This document shows positions 55,849 to 64,000 of a DNA stretch of 64,000 nt, piece after piece. The stretch's first letter is position 1. The number at the start of each line of letters is the position of its first letter. The notes under the pieces were generated by a model, which saw only the letters and a program-made list of their open reading frames with translations, was not told the DNA's origin and did no database searches. The position numbers and the translations under genes were made by a program. This DNA is from Brevipalpus yothersi (Eukaryota; Arthropoda; Arachnida; Trombidiformes; Tenuipalpidae), in assembly GCA_003956705.1 (NCBI GenBank), contig QZCP01000468.1, forward strand, positions 124,001 through 188,000, in the 5' to 3' direction.

Positions 55849-56223
55849 TCATTCTAGCGTTTTTCGAAAAATTCTTCCCAATTTTTCCTCGATTTTTTCA
55901 CATCTAAATCTATCATATCTCGAACCCATTTATCTTACAAAAATTTTTCGGCTCTTTAATAGAAAATCTCTGCACAACAAACAACCATTCAGCTTCCAAT
56001 AGAGCACATTCGGTCGCCATGAGACGCTCCATCAACGCTTGATGTGAGACGGCGTTAACGGCTCACTCAATACAACACTGTTTCAAATCGAACCAAGTTT
56101 GTTGAGACCTTTTCTCTTGACAAATTTTAAAACTTTTATATTACTTCAGTGTCTTATCTACATAGTAATCTTTCAACTATTTTCCCAAGTTCATTATTAA
56201 TCAATTGTACAATTCACCCAATC

Positions 56224-56982
56224 ATGGAAAGTGAGGATGTCACTGATAAAATTGATGACCTCATCTCTGAGTTCCTGAGGGATGAGGATTTTCCAAGTGT
56301 GGTCAAATTTATCGATGAACAGCCATGCAGCAGCCGTCAAGTCAATGCCTTGGATGAGCTAAAGTCAGTACTGAATTTCTACGGACTTCCAGAAGATCTC
56401 TCCTACTTTCCTGAGCCTGCAAAAGAATATGTGAATGAGGATGACCCCGACAAATGCTACCGCAAAAGATTGCCGAGGAAAATCGATCCGGATACGGTCT
56501 TATTCAAAAATTCCATGATCGCCAAAATTCGATATGTTGCCTTCTGGCTAAGAGCTGCCAAGCCTAGGATTACTTTCAAAGAAGTGATGAATCTACCAAA
56601 GTATGTGCCTGATCCAGTTGTACCTCCATCACCTCAAGAAATATTGAGAATGACCATCGATCTATGGGATGGATGCAAATTTCCCCTCTCCATGATTCAC
56701 ATCAAACAAGTGCTCTTACCAATGTTTCTTCTAACTAATGGAGAACGAATCTATTGTCCATGGTGCCTCGGATCAATTGATAAGAGTTGCAGTTTAATTA
56801 CTCATTTCAGTAAAGTACATGGCAATTTTGAAGAGTGCGAGTGTGGCCATAAGTATACACGACCCAGTAGAGATGAATCTCATCTTCTGTCATGCCCTCA
56901 TCACTTCAAGTTTCATATTGAAGGCGATTGGGTCGATTACGTTTACACAACAGTAGGCAAAAGAGCGAAAATGAGACAATAA
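56224..56982 (+). CDS. Zinc-finger array protein, unit 3 (longest copy)
   Basis: 252 aa from the ATG at 56224 (ATCATGGAAAG). An acidic N-terminal extension of about 90 residues (MESEDVTDKIDDLISEFLRD) is unique to this copy. The shared module runs MIAKIRYVAFWLRAAKPRIT, EVMNLPKYVPDPVVPPSP, QEILRMTIDLW, then two fingers C178-x2-C181-x12-H194-x4-H199 and C205-x-C207-x12-H220-x3-C224, and EGDWVDYV. Both finger spacings equal those of unit 2. The end is basic (GKRAKMRQ). AATAAA follows at 57022-57027. Intact open frame; function unknown. The RxxFWLRA helix and the Asp-Trp are the best family marks for a database search. Confidence 0.78.
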   Translation: MESEDVTDKIDDLISEFLRDEDFPSVVKFIDEQPCSSRQVNALDELKSVLNFYGLPEDLSYFPEPAKEYVNEDDPDKCYRKRLPRKIDPDTVLFKNSMIAKIRYVAFWLRAAKPRITFKEVMNLPKYVPDPVVPPSPQEILRMTIDLWDGCKFPLSMIHIKQVLLPMFLLTNGERIYCPWCLGSIDKSCSLITHFSKVHGNFEECECGHKYTRPSRDESHLLSCPHHFKFHIEGDWVDYVYTTVGKRAKMRQ

Positions 56983-57021
56983 TGATCTTAATAATCGATT
57001 TTGTATAACATGTCTCTTTGA

Positions 57022-57027
57022 AATAAA
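57022..57027 (+). terminator. Poly(A) signal after zinc-finger unit 3
   Basis: AATAAA 40 nt after the unit 3 stop. Confidence 0.6.
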
Positions 57028-57424
57028 ACCGTTGAAAAATTGAAACAGTTTCTTTGTTTCCAACCCGAGTTTCCGCGCCTAAAGCTAATGATGAAACATG
57101 ATTCACTATGAGCTCATCTGATTCCAATCCTCAGACAGGACGGCGGAACGCGTTCATATTAATCCCTAGCTCTCTCTCTGCTGGCTAATACTGTTGCAAC
57201 TCTCATTTCAACCAGTGCTGTTGAAGGAGATACTGATTTTTCTTTTGAACTTGTAATCGAAGTGCGTCCAATTATTTCTCTGCTCAATTAGCTCGCCTCA
57301 TTGCGTTATCTAATGGATGGTGATCAAATCATCACCCTAGTAAATACTTTCTTGAATCACTCAAAAGCTTCGAATTTCAACAGGAGAGCAGGCCAACGTG
57401 TTCGACATCGTCGAAACTATCATC

Positions 57425-58096
57425 ATGTCAACACTAGTGAAGGATCTGAAATTGATGGCCATCAAAGAGGAAGTGGAAGATTCCCTAGAATTGTGCGACA
57501 AAGACCACCAAGAGCTCGATATTACGGTTCACGACAAGACCGACAGCAAGAGAATGTGCCTTCGTCCAGAGAAATTCTGTCTGGACAAGACACGAGAGGT
57601 GATGAACAGAATGGTGAAGTTCTGGTTGATCAGAGGAAAAAACCTCAATGGTTTTTGGATTGGCACAAGAAAACTGAAGGACAAAGTGGGGCCAACACAA
57701 GTGTTCACGAAAATCAGCCCGATGAATATGCTTTGGACCCTATCACGAACATGGCAAGATTCGAAGGTGAAAGTCTCCCGGGATTTTCTGGAACTCATGA
57801 CCGCCAAAGAATTTTGTAAGCACCAAAGCAGGTGGTTCTGTCCGAGTTGTCCGGAGAATTTCAAGAACAGAGATCTCTTGAGAACTCACATGGAGTGCCT
57901 ACACCTCAGAATAATGCCAACAAACGATCCCATCTCGCTAGAGAAAATTTCGGTCACAAGCGAATCTATGAAGACGTGCCTTCTCCGAAAGGATTGGAAC
58001 CTCCAGATGAGGAACCGAATCAAGAAGCTCAAAAAGCAAATAAAGCTAAGAAAGGCCGAATCAATGCAGCTGACTACATTGTCTCACCGAATCTGA
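57425..58096 (+). CDS. Zinc-finger array protein, unit 4 (one-finger form)
   Basis: 223 aa from the first ATG of the frame (57425). Chosen over the other long frame here because this frame aligns with units 2 and 3: REVMNRMVKFWLIRGKN matches their KIRYVAFWLRAA helix, ISPMNMLWTLSRTWQDSKVK matches the PTPETMLQLILS block, and HQSRWFCPSCPENFKNRDLL opens a finger with C139-x2-C142-x12-H155-x4-H160. The second finger is lost, but the Asp-Trp (190-191, RKDWNLQM) remains and is followed by a highly basic tail (RNRIKKLKKQIKLRKAE). AATAAA is at 58264-58269. The overlapping plus frame is open from 57301 to 58128 with one stop at 57817-57819, which is unusual. Confidence 0.7.
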   Translation: MSTLVKDLKLMAIKEEVEDSLELCDKDHQELDITVHDKTDSKRMCLRPEKFCLDKTREVMNRMVKFWLIRGKNLNGFWIGTRKLKDKVGPTQVFTKISPMNMLWTLSRTWQDSKVKVSRDFLELMTAKEFCKHQSRWFCPSCPENFKNRDLLRTHMECLHLRIMPTNDPISLEKISVTSESMKTCLLRKDWNLQMRNRIKKLKKQIKLRKAESMQLTTLSHRI

Positions 58097-58413
58097 TACC
58101 TAGCCCCCGTTCTGATGCCCCCAAGTAATCCTCACCCAATTTTTATATCTCTTATGTATTACCTGATTTTGTTTTCATATTTCTCCTCGAACCCATCCCC
58201 ACAGGCTGTGAGAATCTTATGCGATCGATAAGCCTACCCTTTGTACTCTCTCCCTTTCAAGTGAATAAATTTGCATAACTATTATTTGCATTCAGACAAT
58301 GATGGAACTCTATGAACAAAGAGAATCCGAAATAGGAGGTGATGTAGATTAGATTGTGATTTGATCAAAAGTCTGAAAGTTAGTTTGCGGGAAAATTAAT
58401 CATCTTCATTACC

Positions 58414-58414
<1 letters not shown>

Positions 58415-58476
<62 letters not shown>

Positions 58477-58478
58477 TC
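58415..58478. repeat. (CT)n microsatellite
   Basis: About 64 nt of CT just beyond the zinc-finger array. Confidence 0.95.
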
Positions 58479-60180
58479 TGATCATGTAAATGAAGGACAG
58501 AACAAGAAATTTTCACGGTAAGCCAAATCGAACCTATTCCTACACTCAGATGATTTCATGTAAAAGGGGTGGAACAGGAGCAAATTGTGAATCTATTTCC
58601 CATTCTCCAACAGACCTCTTTGACAACTAGGAATAATATCTATTTACTTGTATTCCTTCGATTTGTATGGAATTTATATGCCATAAGAAGTGAGACGAAA
58701 AAATATAACTGAATTCGATACCTCATTCTGTGAAAACTTGGAAAAGGTTGGTCAGGACTGATTTGAGAATATTGTGAATTTTTCACTTACTTGAGCTTTA
58801 TCTAACGTTTCTCATATCTCATTATGTTTTTGATGAAATGCCTGATAATTTCGAATTGGTGCGCTTGTTTGTCCCTTTTTTGTGAAAATATAAGTTACAA
58901 AATATCAATTTATACGATTTATTATGGATAATCGATTCTCTCATAACAGATCAAGAAAGTCATTTAATAAGACTTTTGTGGCCTTCCAAGGCAACTAGTG
59001 ATGCAAGTAGTGGATGAAAAACTGCCCAATTGACCTCAAAAATAGACATTATGGTCTATCAAAACATACATTTCAATCCAAGTACGCAATTTAGAGTCAA
59101 AAACATAAATAAAAGCTATAAATATGAGCTCCTTTGGCTATAAAGACAATCAATCCAATTTTGAATTCGATTCGAGCATTCTTATCTCAAACCCAACTTG
59201 AAATCAGACTCACTTGGCAAGAGAGAAATATTTCATTCAATACTCACCATTTTTATCTCCAGAGCAACAGAAAGAGGAGATGATAGAAAGAAAGCATTAA
59301 TTTCTGCTCAAGTAAATCAATCAGTTAGTGGAAATATAACAAGTTTAAGATTTGATGTGAAAGAAGTAAACTTATTGTTCAATATTTTCATAAGTATGTG
59401 AAACTCCTCCAGGAGGGATCATCGAGAATCTGGATGTGCCAAAATTTGCTGCTGTCTGGAATACTAATGTAATACTTGAATCAGGTATGTTTTAGTCATC
59501 TTATTAAATCCCTTATGATCTTGTTGATAGTAGCAGAGTATCTATGAACACTCAGCAATACCTAGAAAATAATATCGCACCAACAGTGGGTCCTATTATA
59601 GTGAAACCATAATTTTTGGCGTAAAATATTCTTTTCCCAATTCTCTAGCTTTAATATTTCACTTGAGATATACACTTGAAAACATAGCAGAAACAAGTGA
59701 GCATTACTTACTCAGATTGCAAATAATTGAGAGTGAAAGGGAATGAAGAAGAATAGAAAAAAAATGAACGATGGAAGAAAAGTGGGATAGAAAAGTTCTT
59801 CCAGCTGCTGTTGAAAGATGTCTCTTGACTAATGTAATCTCGTAAGTTCACCTTTAATAGAACACATAACTTTGGACTGGAGATATCATTTCCGGTTATC
59901 TGAACATCCATTTCCGTTCCAATATTTCTTTTTCCATCTCAATTGAGGAACATTTAGGGTGCCTCGCTGAGTAAAGCCCCTGAAGGGCATAGGAGGCAGT
60001 GTATTGCCGTGGTTAGAATCAAAAATCTTCACAATGATGACTTCGATATCGAGTCGTCAGCTTCCACTAATAAGCCCATGTTGAGTAATCATTGTCATGT
60101 TCAAGTAATAGCGAACGATACAAACTGTCATCAGTCTTCCACTGAGATCTGAAAAGGAGAGATCGAAAGAGAACATCATG

Positions 60181-60182
<2 letters not shown>

Positions 60183-60221
<39 letters not shown>

Positions 60222-60222
60222 G
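60183..60222. repeat. (GA)n microsatellite
   Basis: About 40 nt with one GAAAGA interruption. Confidence 0.9.
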
Positions 60223-60341
60223 ATAGACCAACGAAACAAGGAAAGACAGGAAGGAATCGAATTGAGAGCTTGCAGTCATCTCAGCAGTCCAAAATCCTTC
60301 ATTCATCTTGTTCCTTTATTTTGCAGCCCCTTTTACAGGAA

Positions 60342-60374
60342 AGAAGAGAGAGAGAGAGAGAGAGAGAGAAAGAA
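60342..60374. repeat. (GA)n microsatellite
   Basis: About 33 nt, 160 nt downstream of the previous tract and in the same orientation. Confidence 0.9.
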
Positions 60375-61403
60375 AATCTACCAAAAAGATGAACAACTTT
60401 CTTCATTTTTTTTTCTCTATGAATCTTTCATTGATTCAAAATGAACAACCTTTTGTTCAAATGATCTTTCATAACCATCAGTACCAAATGGGATATCCCA
60501 ATTTGAACAGTGTATATTAAACCATGGAAACAATGGATAAATGCTCGAAGCGTCTAGAAGTGAAGAGAGCCCTGAGAATTGCACCAAATAGTATTGCTGT
60601 TGTCGTTTCACACATCAAGTTGGCACAATCAAAGGTTCTAAGTTACCTTGAAGGTCTTCAAAAACGTACATATAATCATTCATCATTGATTAATGTCTGT
60701 TAGAATACTACTTGATCCTGTTGCTTGGCCATTATCTGAGCGGATTTTCATTGGGAAACGGAATAAAGGACAAGCACACTGTGTGCGTTGGGAGTAGGTC
60801 GAAAGTGTAAGCCTCTATTCTCATATTCCAAGAGCGAAGAAAGATGCGGAAAATTGTAATCTGAGCATGTCAAGTATAGTGGATTCTGAAAGGTACAGAA
60901 TATACCATGGAGCTTCTATCTTTCATTCTCCTTTGGGGATGAATGCGTTCTCACCGAATACAACAAGTATTCTACAGGAATCCACATCTATACACACATA
61001 CACTCATTCACATAGACCATGAATACTTTCAGTCCCTAGTGAACCATCAAGCTAGCTCAATCGTCATATTCTTCTATTTTATTCTCTCTCATGAGGTCGT
61101 TCGAGGATCTCATGGGAATATTGATGCTCAAAAAGTACCTTTAAGGATGCAACTATATTCCCTAAAGATTCATTCATCTAGTGTACCAAGTTGTTCCCAT
61201 GTTTTTTCCAGTGAATTTGTTGTTTTTAGGTCGTTTTGTGACCACTCATTGGACCGGTAAGCAATGTGTCCAACATCAGAGCGGATACGTGTGAAAATTT
61301 TTTATCCAAATGAACTTCAATTAGTAATCCTCAAGTGTCTAGTGTTCAATAAAAAGTATTCTAGTTGACGAAAAAAAAATTACATCTAGTTACATCATCA
61401 GCC

Positions 61404-63584
61404 ATGGAAATGATATTACTTGATGTTGGAAATGAAAGTATCACTCTCAATTTAACATTGTGCTCCAATGGCACACTCGACGAAGATCGATTTGATTGCT
61501 ACGAACTTAGTGAAACTGGCTTCGGAATCGAGACTTCAGTGCCCGTGTATGGCTTAACTAGTGTTTCGAATAATTCTTGGTCAGAAAAAGGACCCGCACA
61601 AGAAGTGGGATCACAACTTCCATTCAGTTTTTGGTCAACGGTGTTCATTGCCGTGGCCATCGGTATATGCAGTATAGTGACAATTGTTGGTAATATACTT
61701 GTATTAGGTGCATTTGTGGTGGATCGTCAAATTCGACAGCCTTCCAATTATTTCATATGTTCACTTGCGGTGTCCGATCTGTGTATTGGATTCTTTTCGA
61801 TGCCAATTTATGCTATATATGTTCTCCAAGGTACTTGGGAATTGGGTCCGATCGCTTGTGATCTGTGGCTAGCCACAGATCACACCGTGTGTCTAGTGTC
61901 AATTTATACCGTATTATTGATCACAATCGATCGTTTTTGTTCCATTCGAATTCCAACAAAGTATCGCAATTGGCGAACAAGACGAAAAGTGGTCATCATG
62001 GTAGCTCTCACATGGATAATTCCAGCTCTTGTTTTTTTCATCAGTATCATGGGTTGGGAACATTTTATTGGTTTTCGGGATGTTGCACCGGGCCAATGTG
62101 AAGTTCAATTTTTGAAAAACCCTATCTTCAACATTTCACTGATAATCGGCTATTTTTATATAACTCTCATTGTGATGTGTGTGCTGTATATAAAAATTTA
62201 TCGAATAGCCAGAGATATGGCACGAAAATCGGAGGAAAAAGCTAAAAAAGTACACAATCTTGTAGCCATGAATCGCAACTTGCAATCAGCTCAAACAGCA
62301 ACTGGAATATATCATGGCCAAGGAGAATGTCAAGGCAAGAAAGGCCTCTCATTTATCGGTGGTCAAGCATCATCGAGAGATAATGGTGATAAACATGCGG
62401 GAGGTTTTAATGGTATGACCAGTAATGAGCAGCAAGCAAATGATGCTGGTAATAGTTCCGATCAAGATCGATCAAGCTCACCGATTTTTGATTCAGATGA
62501 AGAGGCACCGGAAATTCCTCAGACAAAAAATCTGAAACAAGATTTTCGTGAACATCGAACATCAGACTCAAAACACCAACAAATTCGACCTGAACGAAAG
62601 TCAAAGGAGAAGGAAAAAGAGAAGTCAACTCGCAGCGGAAGTGCTCCATCCAAGTGTGTAGTGACCATCTTACCAGCTCCAGTTCCACCTCTCATTCCAA
62701 GATCACCAATTGTTTCACAAGCCCCGCATCTTGATTTACCACCTCATCCTAGTGAACGTCGCAAATCGGCCGAGTGCATACATTCCAGTGATACGTCTAC
62801 AGTTCAATCTTCATCGAGTGATTTTTGTGTTCGTCCCAATTCACTTGATCTACTTCCAGCCAAAGAAGAATCTATGGTCAAAGTTGTGCGGTCCAATAAC
62901 AATAGGCAAGAAAAATTTACCGAATCAACGATCACAGATCACAATGTGAGCAGCATTTCGGGCCTCGTCAATAAACCATGTGAAGCTCAGTCTCGAACCA
63001 CAAAGGGTAATGTGGGATCAGAAAAATGTTTCGATAAATCTGTGGTGCATTGTAAAGCTGATTCATCTCCAGTGGGTGAACATTTAGCCACTATGATGAA
63101 ACAAGACATACAATCCTGTCCAGATGAACCAGATAAGGTCGAGGGTCAAATTTTGATCCAGCGAGAAGGTGTTAAGGTGGAAGAGCATGAAGTTCTTGGG
63201 ACAGGGTCAGTTGAGGAAGCATTGAGTCCCAATAGTGCTGGTAGAGGTGCACTTGTGTTGAAACTGAGCAAAAAATTGGGCAACGGAAGACGCCGTAAAG
63301 AGAGGCGACAAAAATCAAAGTCAGAGAATCGAGCACGCAAAGCACTTCGGACAATATCATTCATTTTGGGTGCTTTCGTGATCTGTTGGACACCATATCA
63401 TATAAACTCTCTAATTGAAGGAATATGGAAGGGTTGGGTCAATGAACATCATCATCTTTTCTATTTCACCTACTTTTTGTGCTATATCAATAGTCCAGTT
63501 AATCCTTTTTGTTATGCCATGGCAAATCAGCATTACAAGAAAGCATTCTTTCGGATTTTGAAAGGTGATTTCCACCGAACCTGA
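61404..63584 (+). CDS. Muscarinic-type acetylcholine receptor (mAChR-B-like GPCR)
   Basis: A single exon of 726 aa from ATG 61404 (GCCATGG). N-glycosylation sites lie in the ~75-residue N terminus. Seven helices are present: TM1 about 88-112 with GN (SIVTIVGNILVLGAF), TM2 (SNYFICSLAVSDLCIGF), TM3 with the amine-binding Asp (WLATDHTVCLVS), TM4, TM5, an intracellular loop of about 330 residues rich in Ser, Lys and Glu, TM6 (LGAFVICWTPYHINSL) and TM7 (YFLCYINSPVNPFCYAM). The blocks WRTRRKVVIMVALTWIIPAL and GWEHFIGFRDVAPGQCEVQF point to the invertebrate mAChR-B/GAR-2 group over classical muscarinic A types. Two orthosteric residues differ from vertebrate receptors (His for Tyr after the Asp, His for Asn in WTPYN), and DRY reads DRF. 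Ligand likely acetylcholine, with atypical pharmacology. Confidence 0.88.
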   Translation: MEMILLDVGNESITLNLTLCSNGTLDEDRFDCYELSETGFGIETSVPVYGLTSVSNNSWSEKGPAQEVGSQLPFSFWSTVFIAVAIGICSIVTIVGNILVLGAFVVDRQIRQPSNYFICSLAVSDLCIGFFSMPIYAIYVLQGTWELGPIACDLWLATDHTVCLVSIYTVLLITIDRFCSIRIPTKYRNWRTRRKVVIMVALTWIIPALVFFISIMGWEHFIGFRDVAPGQCEVQFLKNPIFNISLIIGYFYITLIVMCVLYIKIYRIARDMARKSEEKAKKVHNLVAMNRNLQSAQTATGIYHGQGECQGKKGLSFIGGQASSRDNGDKHAGGFNGMTSNEQQANDAGNSSDQDRSSSPIFDSDEEAPEIPQTKNLKQDFREHRTSDSKHQQIRPERKSKEKEKEKSTRSGSAPSKCVVTILPAPVPPLIPRSPIVSQAPHLDLPPHPSERRKSAECIHSSDTSTVQSSSSDFCVRPNSLDLLPAKEESMVKVVRSNNNRQEKFTESTITDHNVSSISGLVNKPCEAQSRTTKGNVGSEKCFDKSVVHCKADSSPVGEHLATMMKQDIQSCPDEPDKVEGQILIQREGVKVEEHEVLGTGSVEEALSPNSAGRGALVLKLSKKLGNGRRRKERRQKSKSENRARKALRTISFILGAFVICWTPYHINSLIEGIWKGWVNEHHHLFYFTYFLCYINSPVNPFCYAMANQHYKKAFFRILKGDFHRT
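61857..61884. repeat. 28-bp perfect palindrome in the receptor TM3 region
   Basis: Half-site TGTGATCTGTGGCT followed directly by its reverse complement, without spacer, inside codons for CDLWLATDHT. Confidence 0.95.
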
Positions 63585-63697
63585 ACATGTTGGATGATGA
63601 GAGGAAGAGGAGAAAACTATTAAACTAACTTTTTCTTCTATCTGTGCATCATCAAATCTCTAAATCAACCCCACCAGTACCCGAGATTCTCTCTCCC

Positions 63698-63749
<52 letters not shown>

Positions 63750-64000
63750 TCGTACTGAATCGGTCGACCTACCTTGTTCCTTCAAACAAATCACATGAGC
63801 CTCAATTTCTGGGCTACTCTGATTGGTGAACAAATTCACACAGATCAAAATCTGATTGATCGCTGACTGATCAAGTGGCTTGTGATTCGTAGTCAAACAC
63901 GATACTCGTGAAATTGAGAAAGTTTACTCGTCCAGTATCGATATACTATATGGACTTCCGCCACCATCATTCGTGAGGCTAGCCATCATCATCGCCTGGA
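63585..64000. other. Receptor 3' flank
   Basis: Contains the CT tract listed next; no further gene is seen before the window ends. Confidence 0.5.
63690..63750. repeat. (CT)n microsatellite
   Basis: About 61 nt of CT with a few CCCTCT interruptions, in the receptor 3' UTR or flank. Confidence 0.95.

Larger units (their letters stand above)
58097..61403. other. 3.3-kb region without recognised genes
   Basis: The 3' end of the zinc-finger array and the upstream region of the receptor. AATAAA at 58264-58269 fits unit 4. The rest is AT-rich with three AG/CT tracts and short frames only; a 105-codon frame at 60943-61260 has no homology I recognise. An upstream non-coding exon of the receptor gene is likely here. 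Confidence 0.4.

Noticed and set aside
57301..57819. 172-codon plus-strand frame as the gene at this place
   Set aside because: The overlapping frame 57425-58096 aligns with the sister zinc-finger units, so that one is taken as the gene; the overlap itself is kept as a finding.

Overview
The window is nuclear DNA of a small-genome arthropod, most likely a mite (Acari). Pointers are AT-rich sequence, canonical GT-AG introns of mostly 53-110 nt, dense genes on both strands, abundant (AG)n/(CT)n tracts, and a vitellogenin receptor with four plus eight LDL-receptor class A repeats, the arrangement I associate with ticks and mites. The species cannot be fixed from the sequence.

Layout. 1-2.4 kb: the 5' end of a ZP-domain gene (-) and a decayed BicD pseudogene (-). 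2.8-33 kb: a housekeeping block with MRG15 (+), beta-glucuronidase (-), TFIIF-beta (-), mRpS35 (+), BUD31 (-), a DDX5-like helicase (+), a large vitellogenin receptor (+), frequenin/NCS-1 (-), DDX41 (-), a COX6C-like protein (-), an unidentified 190-aa protein (+), a HIG1-domain protein (+), a coiled-coil protein (+), Canopy-3/4 (-), SEH1 (+), mRpL43 (-) and a second COX6C-like protein (+). Several are divergent pairs sharing a short promoter region, and many carry a TGTTTAC (forkhead-like) motif just upstream. 34.5-43 kb: a trypsin-like protease of the fly CG8170/CG8213 type (-) with large introns full of AG/CT and GAAA microsatellites. 44.8-48.2 kb: an SLC22-type transporter (+) converging on NDUFS3 (-). 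61.4-63.6 kb: a muscarinic-type acetylcholine receptor (+).

The most unusual part is 50.7-58.1 kb. An intact reverse transcriptase gene, with an APE-type endonuclease domain and apparently spliced, is followed on the same strand by four intact small ORFs. Those four are divergent copies of one zinc-finger protein family that I do not recognise. They share an identically spaced C-x2-C-x12-H finger, a helical stretch before it and a Trp (usually Asp-Trp) after it. The first begins 62 nt after the reverse transcriptase stop and ends in a PPxY motif. Most units have their own AATAAA. This does not match the usual ORF1-ORF2 layout of a non-LTR retrotransposon; it could be a domesticated reverse transcriptase locus or a new element architecture.

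Six or seven genes encode mitochondrial proteins (mRpS35, mRpL43, two COX6C-like, a HIG1 protein, NDUFS3). Exon boundaries are my readings from splice consensus, phase and homology; all phases close without internal stops, but no transcript data were available.
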